From Phaeocystidibacter luteus (lineage in GTDB: Bacteria > Bacteroidota > Bacteroidia > Flavobacteriales > Schleiferiaceae): a stretch of DNA of 64,000 nucleotides. Below, piece by piece: positions 44,644 to 53,300 of the stretch. The notes below the pieces were generated by a model. That model was not told where the DNA came from. It worked only from the letters and a program-made list of their open reading frames with translations, and searched no databases. The stretch's first letter is position 1; the number at the start of each line of letters is the position of its first letter. The position numbers and the translations under genes were made by a program. Location of the stretch: assembly GCF_008933115.1 (NCBI RefSeq), contig NZ_WBVO01000001.1:62001-126000 (forward strand), written 5' to 3'.

Positions 44644-45990
44644 ATGAAGCATATTCTTCTCATCGGAGCCGGAAGGTCAACCAAGAGTTTAGTCGATTAT
44701 ATTGCAAAACACGCAGGAAAGGCAGATTGGACAATGACCATCTGTGATCAGAATACCGCGTTAGCCGAAAAGAGAGCATCTGGCGACGATCGCTTCAATG
44801 CGATCTCTCTCGATATTACGAATGAAGAGGAGCGCCGTGGAGCTATTGAAAAGGCAGATTTGGTGATCAGTATGCTTCCAGCCCACATGCACGTGCCTGT
44901 TGCTGAGGACTGCATTTCTATGAAGAAGCACATGGTTACTGCGAGTTATGTGAGCTCTCAAATGGAAGCGCTCAACGATAAGGCTGTAGAAGCAGGGGTT
45001 ATTTTGATGAATGAGATCGGAGTAGACCCAGGTATCGATCATCTTTCTGCCATGAAAGTCCTCGATGAAATTCGAGCGAAGGGTGGCGAAATGAAGATTT
45101 TCGAATCCTTTACTGGTGGTCTGGTCGCCCCAGAAAGCGACAATAACCCGTGGGGGTATAAGTTTAGTTGGAACCCTAGGAACGTCGTTCTTGCTGGAGC
45201 TGGAGGAGCAGTGAAGTTCATGCAAGAGGGCAAGTACAAGTACATCCCTTATCATCAACTTTTCCGCAGAACCGAATTCATCGACATTCCGCACTACGGT
45301 CGATTCGAAGGATATGCAAATCGAGATTCACTTCGCTATAGAGGGGTTTATGGATTGGAGAATATTCCGACCATTTACCGCGGCACACTTCGCAGACCAG
45401 GCTTCTGCCGAGCATGGGATGTGTTCGTTAAGTTGGGAATGACCGACGACAGCTATCAATTGGAAGGCGTGAAGGATATGACGCACCGCTCTTTTCTGAA
45501 TACCTTCTTGGCTTATAATCCTCAAGATTCGGTAGAACTCAAGTTGATGCACTATTTGCAAATACCTCAGGATTCCGAGTTGATGGAAAAGCTCGAATGG
45601 CTTGATTTGTTTGAAGAGACACCTTTGGGGCTTGACAAGGCAACACCAGCGCAGGCGTTACAACATATCTTGGAAAAGAAATGGGGAATGGACCCTCAAG
45701 ATCAAGATATGATTGTCATGTGGCACAAGTTCGGATTCTCTCTTAACGGTGAGAACAAAATGATTGAGAGTCACATGGTTCGCAAAGGAAAAGACGCCGA
45801 GAATACGGCAATGGCAGAAACGGTTGGCTTGCCGGTTGGTATTGCAACTCGTATGATTCTCGAAGAGAAGATTACCACTCCTGGAGTACACCTCCCGATC
45901 ACTAAGGAAATCTATGAACCGATTCTGGCTGAGTTGGCAGAGGAGGGGATTACATTTGAGGAGAGGGAAGTGGAGTATAAGGGATATTAG
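44644..45990 (+). CDS. Saccharopine dehydrogenase family protein
   Basis: 448 aa. The Rossmann NAD(P) site is ILLIGAGRSTKSLVDYI at about 4-20. VISMLPAHMHVPVAEDCI, the segment MNEIGVDPGIDHLSAMKVLDE and the NNPWGYKFSWNPRNVV motif are close to the saccharopine dehydrogenase (glutamate-forming, LYS9-like) family. It would split saccharopine into lysine-derived semialdehyde and glutamate, in lysine breakdown or the reverse. No other lysine-pathway gene is near. Monocistronic, with a good -7 box. The 78 bp after it contain only short GAGGCAA/GAGACTTGAGG repeats. Confidence 0.88.
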   Translation: MKHILLIGAGRSTKSLVDYIAKHAGKADWTMTICDQNTALAEKRASGDDRFNAISLDITNEEERRGAIEKADLVISMLPAHMHVPVAEDCISMKKHMVTASYVSSQMEALNDKAVEAGVILMNEIGVDPGIDHLSAMKVLDEIRAKGGEMKIFESFTGGLVAPESDNNPWGYKFSWNPRNVVLAGAGGAVKFMQEGKYKYIPYHQLFRRTEFIDIPHYGRFEGYANRDSLRYRGVYGLENIPTIYRGTLRRPGFCRAWDVFVKLGMTDDSYQLEGVKDMTHRSFLNTFLAYNPQDSVELKLMHYLQIPQDSELMEKLEWLDLFEETPLGLDKATPAQALQHILEKKWGMDPQDQDMIVMWHKFGFSLNGENKMIESHMVRKGKDAENTAMAETVGLPVGIATRMILEEKITTPGVHLPITKEIYEPILAELAEEGITFEEREVEYKGY

Positions 45991-46067
45991 GAGGCAACAG
46001 TCGAGAGGCAAGAGACTTGAGGCTTAGGGCGAAGGTCTAGTGGTACAAAAGATGTGAATAGAGAATT

Positions 46068-46529
46068 ATGAAAGCATTGGAGCGTGTGTTTATAATTATT
46101 TTAGGTGTTGGTTTGATGCTTAAAGTTTTGAAACTCCCCTTTGCTACTTACTCGATAATGCTTGGACTTGCCTTATTGGCTTGCTTTTATTTTCTCACCT
46201 CAATGGCATTTTTGAATGGATTGAAATTCTCGGAAGTGTCCGATGCTCGAACAAGAGGTGTAATTTCAAGCAAGCATTTGAGCCTCGCTATTCTAAGTGG
46301 ATTGGGTCTTGCTGAAATTTGCGTTGGACTCTTATTCTCGTCAATACATCTGCCTGGAGGAGATTTCAGTTTACTCATAGGGCTAGTGATCTCGACAGTG
46401 ATGATTGTGCTCATTCTCCTCTTCATAGATTCACCTAGCCCCATGAGGAGACTCGGTTTATACAGGTTGCTCGTTGGAATTGTGGTTGGGGCAGCTGCGT
46501 ATATCTACTACTTCCCGTTCGTGGGTTAG
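46068..46529 (+). CDS. Small integral membrane protein
   Basis: 153 aa with about five hydrophobic helices. The opening segment VGLMLKVLKLPFATYSIMLGLALLACFYF resembles the G-x-x-[FL]K-x-x-x-x-P helix pair seen at the start of GldL and of many Bacteroidota membrane proteins. The likeness is local and no gliding-motility gene is nearby. No signal peptide beyond helix 1. Function unknown. Confidence 0.6.
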   Translation: MKALERVFIIILGVGLMLKVLKLPFATYSIMLGLALLACFYFLTSMAFLNGLKFSEVSDARTRGVISSKHLSLAILSGLGLAEICVGLLFSSIHLPGGDFSLLIGLVISTVMIVLILLFIDSPSPMRRLGLYRLLVGIVVGAAAYIYYFPFVG

Positions 46530-46954
46530 ATCGCTCATTGGACACAGGGTGAACTAGCGAAAGAGTTAAACTGTACCAGGGTAGAGGAAAGGTTGAGAAG
46601 AGGTTTAATTAAGGGGGCTATTCAGCCCCTCCCGGTCTGAAGTTCCAAATCATTTTCGAATAGAAGTCAATTTTCACGGGGACAATTTTGTTCAATTGTG
46701 TGAAGTTGAAAACTACCCGTTTTTAAACGTTTACCATCCGACTAGTGTGCGATGGGAAGTGTAGCTTGAGAACGGGGAGGGGTTTGTAGGCCCCCTATGA
46801 AAACCCATGGTCAAACCGTCCGAATATTCCCGAATTCTACCCTGATTCATAGGAGTCATTCATGAAGAAGACCACTGCATCTATTCGCGAAGACACTCGG
46901 GTTTCAGAATAATATGAAATGTCCCAACGTTAGATTTATCTAACCGCCGCGCTC
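46530..46954. other. Gene-free intergenic region
   Basis: No credible gene on either strand. It holds a GGGGCT-ATTC-AGCCCC hairpin (46615-46630), a dyad ACAATT-N6-AATTGT (46682-46699), and a perfect palindrome GTTAGAT-TT-ATCTAAC (46929-46944) ending 10 nt before the next ATG, which could be an operator. Confidence 0.6.
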
Positions 46955-47752
46955 ATGAACCGTCTTACAGCCTACGCAATTCTCGTTGCGACCTTCATGT
47001 TATCTGCATGTAGCCCCACTACTGATGCTCAACATAAGAAGGCTTTTGAAGAACATATACTGAAGATTTCTACTGATCGGATTAATAAATCAATTCACTT
47101 GCTTAGAAGAGAGCTCCAAGTAACCTATCAAGAAAGAAATTATCCACGTCTGAAGCCTTGGGTTCAACTTTCTGAAAAGACGGTAAGGAGCTTACATCAG
47201 TACTCGAAAATGAGCCATGAATCTGGTAATACGCCTGAATTAGAGGCTGAATACGAACGCTTAGTAGAAGAGTTTTATGAACATCTGCAATATGGAGAAG
47301 ACAGGGATGTTCTCAAAGACTCATTGTTGGCATATGCTCAAGGTTCTAGCGCGGTTCTTAAGGAGTTTATTTTGACCGACTTATGTTTTTCTGTGGTTGA
47401 GGCGATAATGAGCAATCAAAACATCTGTATTTCGATAGTATACCCTGGCTCCACCCTGTGCATTCACGAGACGAGAACAAGTGAAGGTGTCTACTCAAGT
47501 GTAGAGCACACCTTCTGGGATTATCCCAAACGTTGGGAATCCTCACATGAAATATGGCGCGCAGATACCATCATCATTGATAGTCTTTTGTTCAATGGAA
47601 GTGCATATAACCCTGAATGGGTGGACTCCTATTCTAATAGGATAGATATCAGCGTGAGTACGAGTGCTCTGGGTAAATATGACATATATAGCAGGGCGTA
47701 CTTTTCTTACGAAAATCAACGCGATTCGATTTATCAACACCATACATTCTAA
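46955..47752 (+). CDS. Lipoprotein of unknown function
   Basis: 265 aa with an SPII signal (MNRLTAYAILVATFMLSAC, lipobox LSAC). The mature protein starts with helices rich in Lys/Glu (KKAFEEHILKISTDRINKSI...) and continues with two Cys-containing strands (DLCFSVVEAI, NICISIVYPGSTLCIHE) and a C-terminal beta region. Not recognised. Only 4 bp separate its stop from the next lipoprotein gene, which has the same architecture, so they form one operon and may be distant paralogues. Palindrome GTTAGATTTATCTAAC just upstream. Confidence 0.6.
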   Translation: MNRLTAYAILVATFMLSACSPTTDAQHKKAFEEHILKISTDRINKSIHLLRRELQVTYQERNYPRLKPWVQLSEKTVRSLHQYSKMSHESGNTPELEAEYERLVEEFYEHLQYGEDRDVLKDSLLAYAQGSSAVLKEFILTDLCFSVVEAIMSNQNICISIVYPGSTLCIHETRTSEGVYSSVEHTFWDYPKRWESSHEIWRADTIIIDSLLFNGSAYNPEWVDSYSNRIDISVSTSALGKYDIYSRAYFSYENQRDSIYQHHTF

Positions 47753-47756
47753 GATT

Positions 47757-48560
47757 ATGCTTCGAGGAAGAATCACCCTAGTTTATTTGTTGGGTCTGAT
47801 GGTAATCGGAGGATGCCATAGCGACGCTAATCAATCCCTAATAGAGAACCTCGAACGATCTACAGCAATAGTCAAAGAGAACTCTCAATCCTTGCACTAT
47901 TACTTGATGCATGCTGGGGCCGAAAAAATGAGAGCACAGCCGATTGCCCGCCTCTCTAATGCTATATCATACCGAGAAATCCTCTTTGATCAAAGTTGGA
48001 GTAAAGCGACTTCAAAGAACCATCTACTCTTAATCTATCAAGAGTATGAGCACTACATGGATTCTGTTTGCCGTGAAATGGACTGCCAAATTGAATTGGT
48101 AGAAGACTCCGAGTTGGAGGGGCTAGATGATTACGAATTGAAGCAGGTGTTGAGGTATAGAGCATACGAACTGTCATACACCCTGCGTGATCAATTGATT
48201 CGATATGTTGACGTGGGGGTGATATCTTGCGGATTCTCTAGCCTGCATGGAATTGATTCTCTTAGTGTAAAGGGTAATTCAGCGGCTGTTTACATCACCA
48301 CAATGGCAGCTAATTTGGGTGAGAATAACTGGACTGTTGTTCCACGCGAAATAAAAAGAAACGGCAAACCATTCGAGTGTTATCCGATCAAAGGGATTAG
48401 AAATCCCCAGAATGTTTTTCAATTTTCTGAACTACCACCAGGAGATTACGAGGTGGCATTCCATATTGGGAATATTCAACATTTAAGAAATCTTGACTTG
48501 AGGAATGAAGGTGTGCATAATCTCTATATCACCACATTTACCATCCCGAAGAAAGATTGA
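47757..48560 (+). CDS. Second lipoprotein of the pair, unknown function
   Basis: 267 aa from ATG 47757; the in-frame extension back to 47664 overlaps the previous gene and lacks a signal. SPII signal with lipobox GGC (VIGGCHSD). Helical N-terminal part (LIENLERSTAIVKENSQSLHYYL), then a strand-rich C-terminal domain ending LPPGDYEVAFHIGNIQHLRNL and LYITTFTIPKKD. This layout recalls GldM-type envelope proteins only very loosely. No functional assignment is offered. It is co-transcribed with the preceding lipoprotein. No terminator is obvious in the 146 bp that follow, which contain AGTCCATAGGTCC microrepeats (48648-48683). Confidence 0.6.
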   Translation: MLRGRITLVYLLGLMVIGGCHSDANQSLIENLERSTAIVKENSQSLHYYLMHAGAEKMRAQPIARLSNAISYREILFDQSWSKATSKNHLLLIYQEYEHYMDSVCREMDCQIELVEDSELEGLDDYELKQVLRYRAYELSYTLRDQLIRYVDVGVISCGFSSLHGIDSLSVKGNSAAVYITTMAANLGENNWTVVPREIKRNGKPFECYPIKGIRNPQNVFQFSELPPGDYEVAFHIGNIQHLRNLDLRNEGVHNLYITTFTIPKKD

Positions 48561-48706
48561 TCCAAAGAAGTAGGGCGTAAACATTAACTTGGCGTGTGAC
48601 CTGTCAACCAAAATCAGGAAGGGACAAGGGACAAAGCCTGTTCCAATAGTCCGAAAGTCTATTAGTCCATAGGTCCATCATTCCGCTCCTCCATCACTCC
48701 CCAACC

Positions 48707-49411
48707 TTACAACACCACATAAAAATCCCTCAGCAATTCTTTATACTCCTCCGTCCAACTTCTCGGAGCATTCTCTACCGAAATCTCACCCAATTGCGGC
48801 GCTTCGGCAGGATATCGCTTACCGAATTCATATAACCTCCGCTTTACTGGACCACCAACGCGACCTCGAACCTGTACGCTTCTGTGCAAGTGCAGGCTAT
48901 TCTGCTCAGCTAGCTCCGCGAATTCACGAGCTCTATCCTCCGGAATGATTAGCGCGAAGGTTCCCGTGTCGGATAAGAGCCGGGATGCATTTGTTGCCAG
49001 TTCCGAGAAAGAAAGGGTATCGTCGTGGCGCGCCGTATCGCGCGCTCCTTCTCCCGATTTACTACTGCGATTGAAGAATGGAGGATTGCAGACGATTAAG
49101 TCAAATGGCTCATCTTCAAAATCTTGAATCGAAGATTCGACGATTTCGATACGCTGAGCAAAAGGAGAGGATTCCACGTTCTCCCGCGCCTGTCCTAAAC
49201 ACGAACTCTGAATGTCAATGCCAATAATCTCAGCCTCTGGAAACCGTTGAGCAATCATCAAGGCGATTAACCCAGTTCCGGTTCCAATGTCCAATACACG
49301 TAAGGTATGCTGATTGGTTCCTGCCCATGCGCCTAGCAACGATCCGTCCATGCCCACTTTCATGGCGCATTTATCGTGGTGGACGGTGAATTGTTTGAAT
49401 TTGAAGGACAT
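48707..49411 (-). CDS. trmN6: tRNA1(Val) (adenine(37)-N6)-methyltransferase
   Basis: 234 aa class I SAM methyltransferase of the YfiC/TrmN6 family. The start FKFKQFTVHHDKCAMKVGMDGSLLGAW is typical. Motif I is VLDIGTGTGLIALM, and the amino-methyltransferase motif is CNPPFF. It methylates N6 of A37 in tRNA-Val. The family also contains close relatives that methylate other RNAs, so substrate is by homology. The gene is alone. A dense repeat region lies upstream of it. Confidence 0.88.
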   Translation of the reverse strand: MSFKFKQFTVHHDKCAMKVGMDGSLLGAWAGTNQHTLRVLDIGTGTGLIALMIAQRFPEAEIIGIDIQSSCLGQARENVESSPFAQRIEIVESSIQDFEDEPFDLIVCNPPFFNRSSKSGEGARDTARHDDTLSFSELATNASRLLSDTGTFALIIPEDRAREFAELAEQNSLHLHRSVQVRGRVGGPVKRRLYEFGKRYPAEAPQLGEISVENAPRSWTEEYKELLRDFYVVL

Positions 49412-49439
49412 TGGTGGTGGACTTATGGATTGATGTTCC

Positions 49440-49536
49440 GACCGAAGGGAGGAATCCCGAGAAGCGGAGCTGATTCGGGAGAGGGTTAGAGGGTTAGAGG
49501 GTTAGAGTGTTAGAGGGGTGGAGGGTTGGAGGGTCA
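49440..49536. repeat. REP-like inverted repeat followed by (GAGGGTTA)n tract
   Basis: 49441-49480 has GACCGAAGGGAG and AATCCCGA / TCGGGA arms, resembling the elements at 41426-41535. 49483-49533 carries at least five GGG runs with 4-13-nt spacers in a GAGGGTTA-type repeat, a potential G-quadruplex on the plus strand. Noncoding. Confidence 0.7.
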
Positions 49537-49920
49537 GACATGCAATACATAAGGCTTCGGAAAATCTTCAATTGGCACGTGGCTTCAGTTTGTGCATCCA
49601 GGGTTAGATTGTTGGACATGTAATACATAAGGCTTCGGAAAATCTTCGATTGGCACGTGGCTTCGGTTTGTGCATCTAGGGTTTAGAGGGTTAGACATGC
49701 AATACATAAGGCTTCGGAAGATCTTCGATTGGCACGTGGCTTCAGCCCGTGCATCTAGGTTTAGAGGGTCAGACATGCAATACATAAGGCTTCGGAAAAT
49801 CTTCAATTGGCACGTGGCTTCAGCCCGTGCGTATAGGGTTAGATTGTTGTGCATGTAAAACATAGGCTTTCCGAAAATCCTTCAATTGGCACTGGGCTTC
49901 AGCCCGTGCAACTTTAGTCA
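49537..49920. repeat. Five tandem ~78-bp units with a GGCACGTGGC hairpin
   Basis: Units start at 49537, 49615, 49694, 49772 and about 49850. Each has GACATGCAATACATAAGGC, then CTTCGG(A)AAATCTTC, then a hairpin of the type GGCACGTGGCTTCAGCCCGTGC. In units 3-5 the right arm is AGCCCGTGC. In units 1 and 2 it is degenerate (AGTTTGTGC, GGTTTGTGC). The last unit has the better-paired GCACTGGGCTTCAGCCCGTGC. The unit length is 26 codons, which creates a spurious minus-strand frame. Noncoding REP-like array. Confidence 0.85.
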
Positions 49921-49939
49921 GAGGGCTGGACTTTCCAAT

Positions 49940-50041
49940 TCTCCTCGGCTTAGGCCTTTCATCCGCCGAATGGCGGGTGATCCTTTTCTCTCCCGCCAGC
50001 CGGCGGGGAGAATCCTTTCACCGAGGAACGAGGTGATCCTT
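49940..50041. repeat. Run of hairpins separated by ATCCTTTC
   Basis: Consecutive stem-loops: ATCCGCC-gaat-GGCGGGT, TCTCCCGCC-agc-CGGCGGGGAGA, and TCACC-N10-GGTGA, each followed by (A/G)ATCCTTTC or a close variant. It ends at the stop of the leftward gene at 50042, so it may also serve as its 3' processing/termination region. Confidence 0.65.
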
Positions 50042-50464
50042 TCACTCCGTCAGAAAATCAAACAACCTCGGTCTTAACGTTACATAGAAAATGATTTGTG
50101 CTAGGCTTAATAAAATGAAGTAATCGTTTTGTTCTAGGATGGAGAAGACGAGGAGCACGAATGTGCCCACTTGAACCATGACCCACAGCACGATGTAGGC
50201 GCCTTGCAGGTTGTTGACTCGGTCAATCATATCCGCGTTTTCGCCCTCTGTGCTTATGCGACTTTGGAAAGTGTTCCAGGCGATGATGTCGAGACCCAAA
50301 ATTCCAAGTGGCAGTGCCCAATGAAATAGATTGGACAATTCGAAAATGAACTGATTGTCTTCACGAAGGAATAGCAGTACAACTCCTAGAAATGCCATTT
50401 GGGCGAATAGGAGCAGAAAAAATATCGATTGCAGTGATCGCGGATCGAGTGGAGGTTGCTTCAT
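50042..50464 (-). CDS. Four-helix membrane protein downstream of rimM
   Basis: 140 aa with four hydrophobic helices (about 12-32, 47-65, 90-110, 115-133) separated by short loops, one charged (QSRISTEGENADMIDRV). Not recognised. It follows rimM by 8 bp in the rpsP-rimM operon and is the last gene before the hairpin array. Its position suggests co-expression with ribosome-biogenesis genes, but nothing in the sequence links it to that process. Confidence 0.65.
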   Translation of the reverse strand: MKQPPLDPRSLQSIFFLLLFAQMAFLGVVLLFLREDNQFIFELSNLFHWALPLGILGLDIIAWNTFQSRISTEGENADMIDRVNNLQGAYIVLWVMVQVGTFVLLVFSILEQNDYFILLSLAQIIFYVTLRPRLFDFLTE

Positions 50465-50472
50465 GAGTTAAT

Positions 50473-50994
50473 TCATCGATATAAATCGACCAGTCCGTCT
50501 GGAACTTGAAGGTACAAACAACCTTCGGAACGGTCAATTTTCTCAATGAACTCATCCACCATTGGAATAAGAATTTCAGCCTCACCTTCTTCTACTTGGA
50601 GTACGGGTTGACCTGGACGGTCAATCACATCTTTCACAGTTCCAATGAGATGTCCGTTAGCGTGGACTTGAAAACCTGCGATTTCGTGGAAGTAAAAGTT
50701 TTTTCCTTCGAGCGGTGGGAGGGAGGAAAGTGGGAGGAACAACTCCCGGCCCATGAGTGCTTCGGCTTCACGACCACTTTTTACTTCTTCGAAACGAAGG
50801 AGGAGTTGGTCCTTTTTCAGGAGCTGGGCATGGGTAATAAAAAAAGGAATCAGTCCTCCGCCTTCCAGCAATAGGACTGATTCCAAATTTTGGTAGTAGT
50901 CGGGACGATCGGTATCGATCTTCGCTACTACGTCGCCTTTGTAGCCATGTTGACGAGTAATTGTTCCGAGAACGAAACAGTCTTCGGTACGCAT
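50473..50994 (-). CDS. rimM: Ribosome maturation factor RimM
   Basis: 173 aa. The N-terminal RimM domain begins FVLGTITRQHGYKGDVVA, and the C-terminal PRC-barrel part has FYFHEIAGFQV and LIPMVDEFIEKID. RimM binds S19 and helps 16S rRNA head maturation in the 30S subunit. It sits 15 bp after rpsP, the conserved arrangement of the rpsP-rimM-trmD-rplS cluster, but here trmD and rplS are missing and a membrane protein follows. Confidence 0.95.
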   Translation of the reverse strand: MRTEDCFVLGTITRQHGYKGDVVAKIDTDRPDYYQNLESVLLLEGGGLIPFFITHAQLLKKDQLLLRFEEVKSGREAEALMGRELFLPLSSLPPLEGKNFYFHEIAGFQVHANGHLIGTVKDVIDRPGQPVLQVEEGEAEILIPMVDEFIEKIDRSEGCLYLQVPDGLVDLYR

Positions 50995-51009
50995 ATCGTC
51001 AATGTGGAA

Positions 51010-51603
51010 TTACTCGGCAGACTTTTCTTCTTCGCTAGCTTCTTCAGCAGGAGCTTCAGCTTCAGCGGCAGGAGCCTCTTCAGCTGGTGCTTCGGCAGCT
51101 ACTTCTTCAGTAGCCTCTTCAGCAGCTTCCTCTTCGGTTGGCTCAGGAGCGTTCTTGGCGGCGATAGCCTCAGCACGCTTCTTGTTCACCTCAGCTTCAG
51201 CTTCAAGACGAGCCTTGCGGTCAGCGTCTTTAGCGCTAGTCAAAGATTCACGCTTAGATTGGATGCGATTTTCTTTCTCTTCCAACCACGCGTTGAATTT
51301 TTCTTCTACCTGCTCCTCAGTAAGGGCTCCTTTTTTAACACCTTCGAGAAGGTGCTTCTTCATGAGCACTCCTTTGTAAGACAAGATAGCACGAGCAGTG
51401 TCACTTGGTTGAGCACCTTTCATAACCCAATCTACAGCACGATCAAAGTCTAGATCGATAGTTGCAGGGTTTGTGTTAGGATTGTACTGGCCGATCTTCT
51501 CGATGTATTTTCCATCACGCTTAGCTCTTTGATCTGCTACTACGATGGTGAAGATGGCGCGGCGCTTACGGCCGTGACGTTGCAAACGAATTCGTGTTGC
51601 CAT
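51010..51603 (-). CDS. rpsP: 30S ribosomal protein S16 with long acidic tail
   Basis: 197 aa, over twice the usual ~82-90. The S16 core is at 1-85 ([40 protein letters not shown]). Next is a helical extension (about 86-150, [20 protein letters not shown]), and the last ~45 residues are almost only Glu/Ala/Pro. Extended S16 is usual in Bacteroidota. The tail probably projects from the 30S body. First gene of the rpsP-rimM operon, with a promoter at 51663-51692. Confidence 0.96.
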   Translation of the reverse strand: MATRIRLQRHGRKRRAIFTIVVADQRAKRDGKYIEKIGQYNPNTNPATIDLDFDRAVDWVMKGAQPSDTARAILSYKGVLMKKHLLEGVKKGALTEEQVEEKFNAWLEEKENRIQSKRESLTSAKDADRKARLEAEAEVNKKRAEAIAAKNAPEPTEEEAAEEATEEVAAEAPAEEAPAAEAEAPAEEASEEEKSAE

Positions 51604-51662
51604 GTTTTAATCGGTTAAGGGTCCGAAACCCGGTTGATTAATAAATAATGAATTTGAGGGCG

Positions 51663-51692
51663 CAAATATCGGTACAATATTCCGATATTCAA
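51663..51692 (-). promoter_or_regulatory. rpsP operon promoter
   Basis: Minus strand TTG (51692-51690), 19-bp spacer, GATATTTG (51670-51663; one mismatch to TAnnTTTG). About 60 nt before the rpsP ATG. Confidence 0.5.
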
Positions 51693-51761
51693 CCAACTAC
51701 TTGTAATAAAAGCACGTGTGTACTTTTAGAAACAGGTGTTCAACTCTCATAATTCTCTCTC

Positions 51762-53300
51762 ATGATTCGAAAGGTTATACTCCTATTCATCTTTTCAGTC
51801 CTCACTTTTGTCCATTCCCAAGGTCAGTTCCTGGACAAATACACGCATACTTCTCAGTTTACCGAAACGCGATTCATGGAAATCATGAACGATGAAGTTT
51901 ATTACGTACGATTGGACTATGATTCGGAATTCACAGAAGCTGAAACATGGCTTGTTCGCGCAGACCGTCAGTTGGAGACCATTCATGAAGTAAGCTTGAA
52001 TCAGCAACTAGGTCTACCAGATTCTGTGTCGGTGTATGTTTCCGACATGAAAGTCTATCAATCAAGCTATGTTCATCTTACATACACTACCACCGATTGG
52101 AGAAATTCAAACGGATTGACTCAATCGGGATTTCTTAATTATACTGCAGACCTCACAAACGTTTCAGATTACAGTATTGCCTTGAATGATACGAATGGAG
52201 TTGTCATCCTAGGTAGCCTTGATCACAATTCCGCTCTATATGTTTACTGAAGTGGAACGTATCACGGTCAAAGCTGTGCCGTAATTGCCCCTCCAGGGAA
52301 TCTTGCAGATCGGAGTAGTAGATTTTACTTTCCCAACATACTGCCTTCAGGGTTTAGCGCTTTTTTTGACGCTAAGAGCTTGGGCACTAGTGGAGCAATG
52401 ATGCTTACAACAGACCAGGCGTTCATCCTCGCCGATGTATCGATCTCTTCAGCTTCGGTAATTTCACAGGGGTATCACACCTTTTGGGGACCAGTTACCA
52501 CTTGGCAGCATTTCCTAGTACAAGAATTAATAAGGCGTGACAACAATGAACTTCCTCTTGCGGTAGGCACTGGGAGGTATTGGGACATGCAACAGACTCC
52601 GCCTTATCCCGATGAATATTCCGTTTTTATTTCGGAATCGGATACAGTAAACGAAAAGGGGTTTGCAGATACTCTCTCTTTGGGCACCCTATTACCTCCA
52701 ACTTCTTCTGTACATACCTTACCGCAAGATATGGCCGACGATTCTGATGCTGATAGTGTGATCATGATTTTCGTGAATACTTCTGCAACGACTTTTTCCT
52801 ATGCCTATCTCACGGACTCTGCGAGTCTTTCAATAATTAACTACAATGCAAATCAGAACACAACCAATTGGGTGAAGACCTATTCTACGGGCAATAACCT
52901 TTCTCCCTATGCTGTAGTAAACCGATTCACAAATGGAGATGTATTAATCGGAATCAACGAACATGCAGTTGATACCTTCGGTTTTCAAAGCTCTGCCATT
53001 CACTGGTTGTTGCTCGATTCTGATGTGAGCATTTCCACTCCTGAATTCCATACAACTAACCACAACAACTTTATTTTTCCCAACCCAGCTGCAGATGTTC
53101 TCCATATTCACGGGCTAGTAGCTTCTGAAAGTTATTCCTACTCTATTTTGGATGTAAGCGGACGAGTGGTGTCCAATGGAAGTTTGATAGATGACAGCGT
53201 GGATCTGAATTCCCTTAATCTCACCGCTGGAATGTACTTCATAGCACTGGAGAGTGAAACTTCAGGAAGTGTGCAGACGTTTGAATTTGTAATAGAATAA
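51762..53300 (+). pseudogene. T9SS-secreted protein interrupted by an in-frame TGA
   Basis: Reading from ATG 51762, a signal peptide (about 1-22) starts a beta-rich secreted protein. Codon 163 is TGA (52248-52250). The same frame then stays open for another 349 sense codons to the TAA at 53298. The end is a clear type A T9SS sorting domain: FPNPAADVLHIHG, YSILDVSGRVVSNG, and LTAGMYFIALESE. The two halves were evidently one ~510-residue protein, and a TGG-to-TGA change would fit the context YVY-W-SGTYHG. As read, the C-terminal part could only be made by readthrough or reinitiation, and it lacks a signal peptide. Convergent with the MMPL gene; the stops abut. Confidence 0.85.

Noticed and set aside
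44761-45294. 177-codon minus-strand frame
   Set aside because: Antisense to the saccharopine dehydrogenase gene; no family features.
46862-46912. 16-codon frame with a basic start
   Set aside because: Too short, and no ribosome-binding or family support.
49585-49863. Minus-strand frame of 92 codons with an internal 26-residue repeat
   Set aside because: It is the translation of the 78-bp array, where 78 is a multiple of three. The 79-bp second unit shifts the repeat out of phase, and the plus strand gives a similar spurious frame. No start signal or signal peptide.
49537-49920. Possible CRISPR array
   Set aside because: Units are contiguous and nearly identical over their whole length, without unique spacers, and no cas gene is present.
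50890-51453. 187-codon plus-strand frame rich in Phe/Ser
   Set aside because: Antisense of rpsP and rimM. The composition reflects the Glu/Ala-rich tail of S16.
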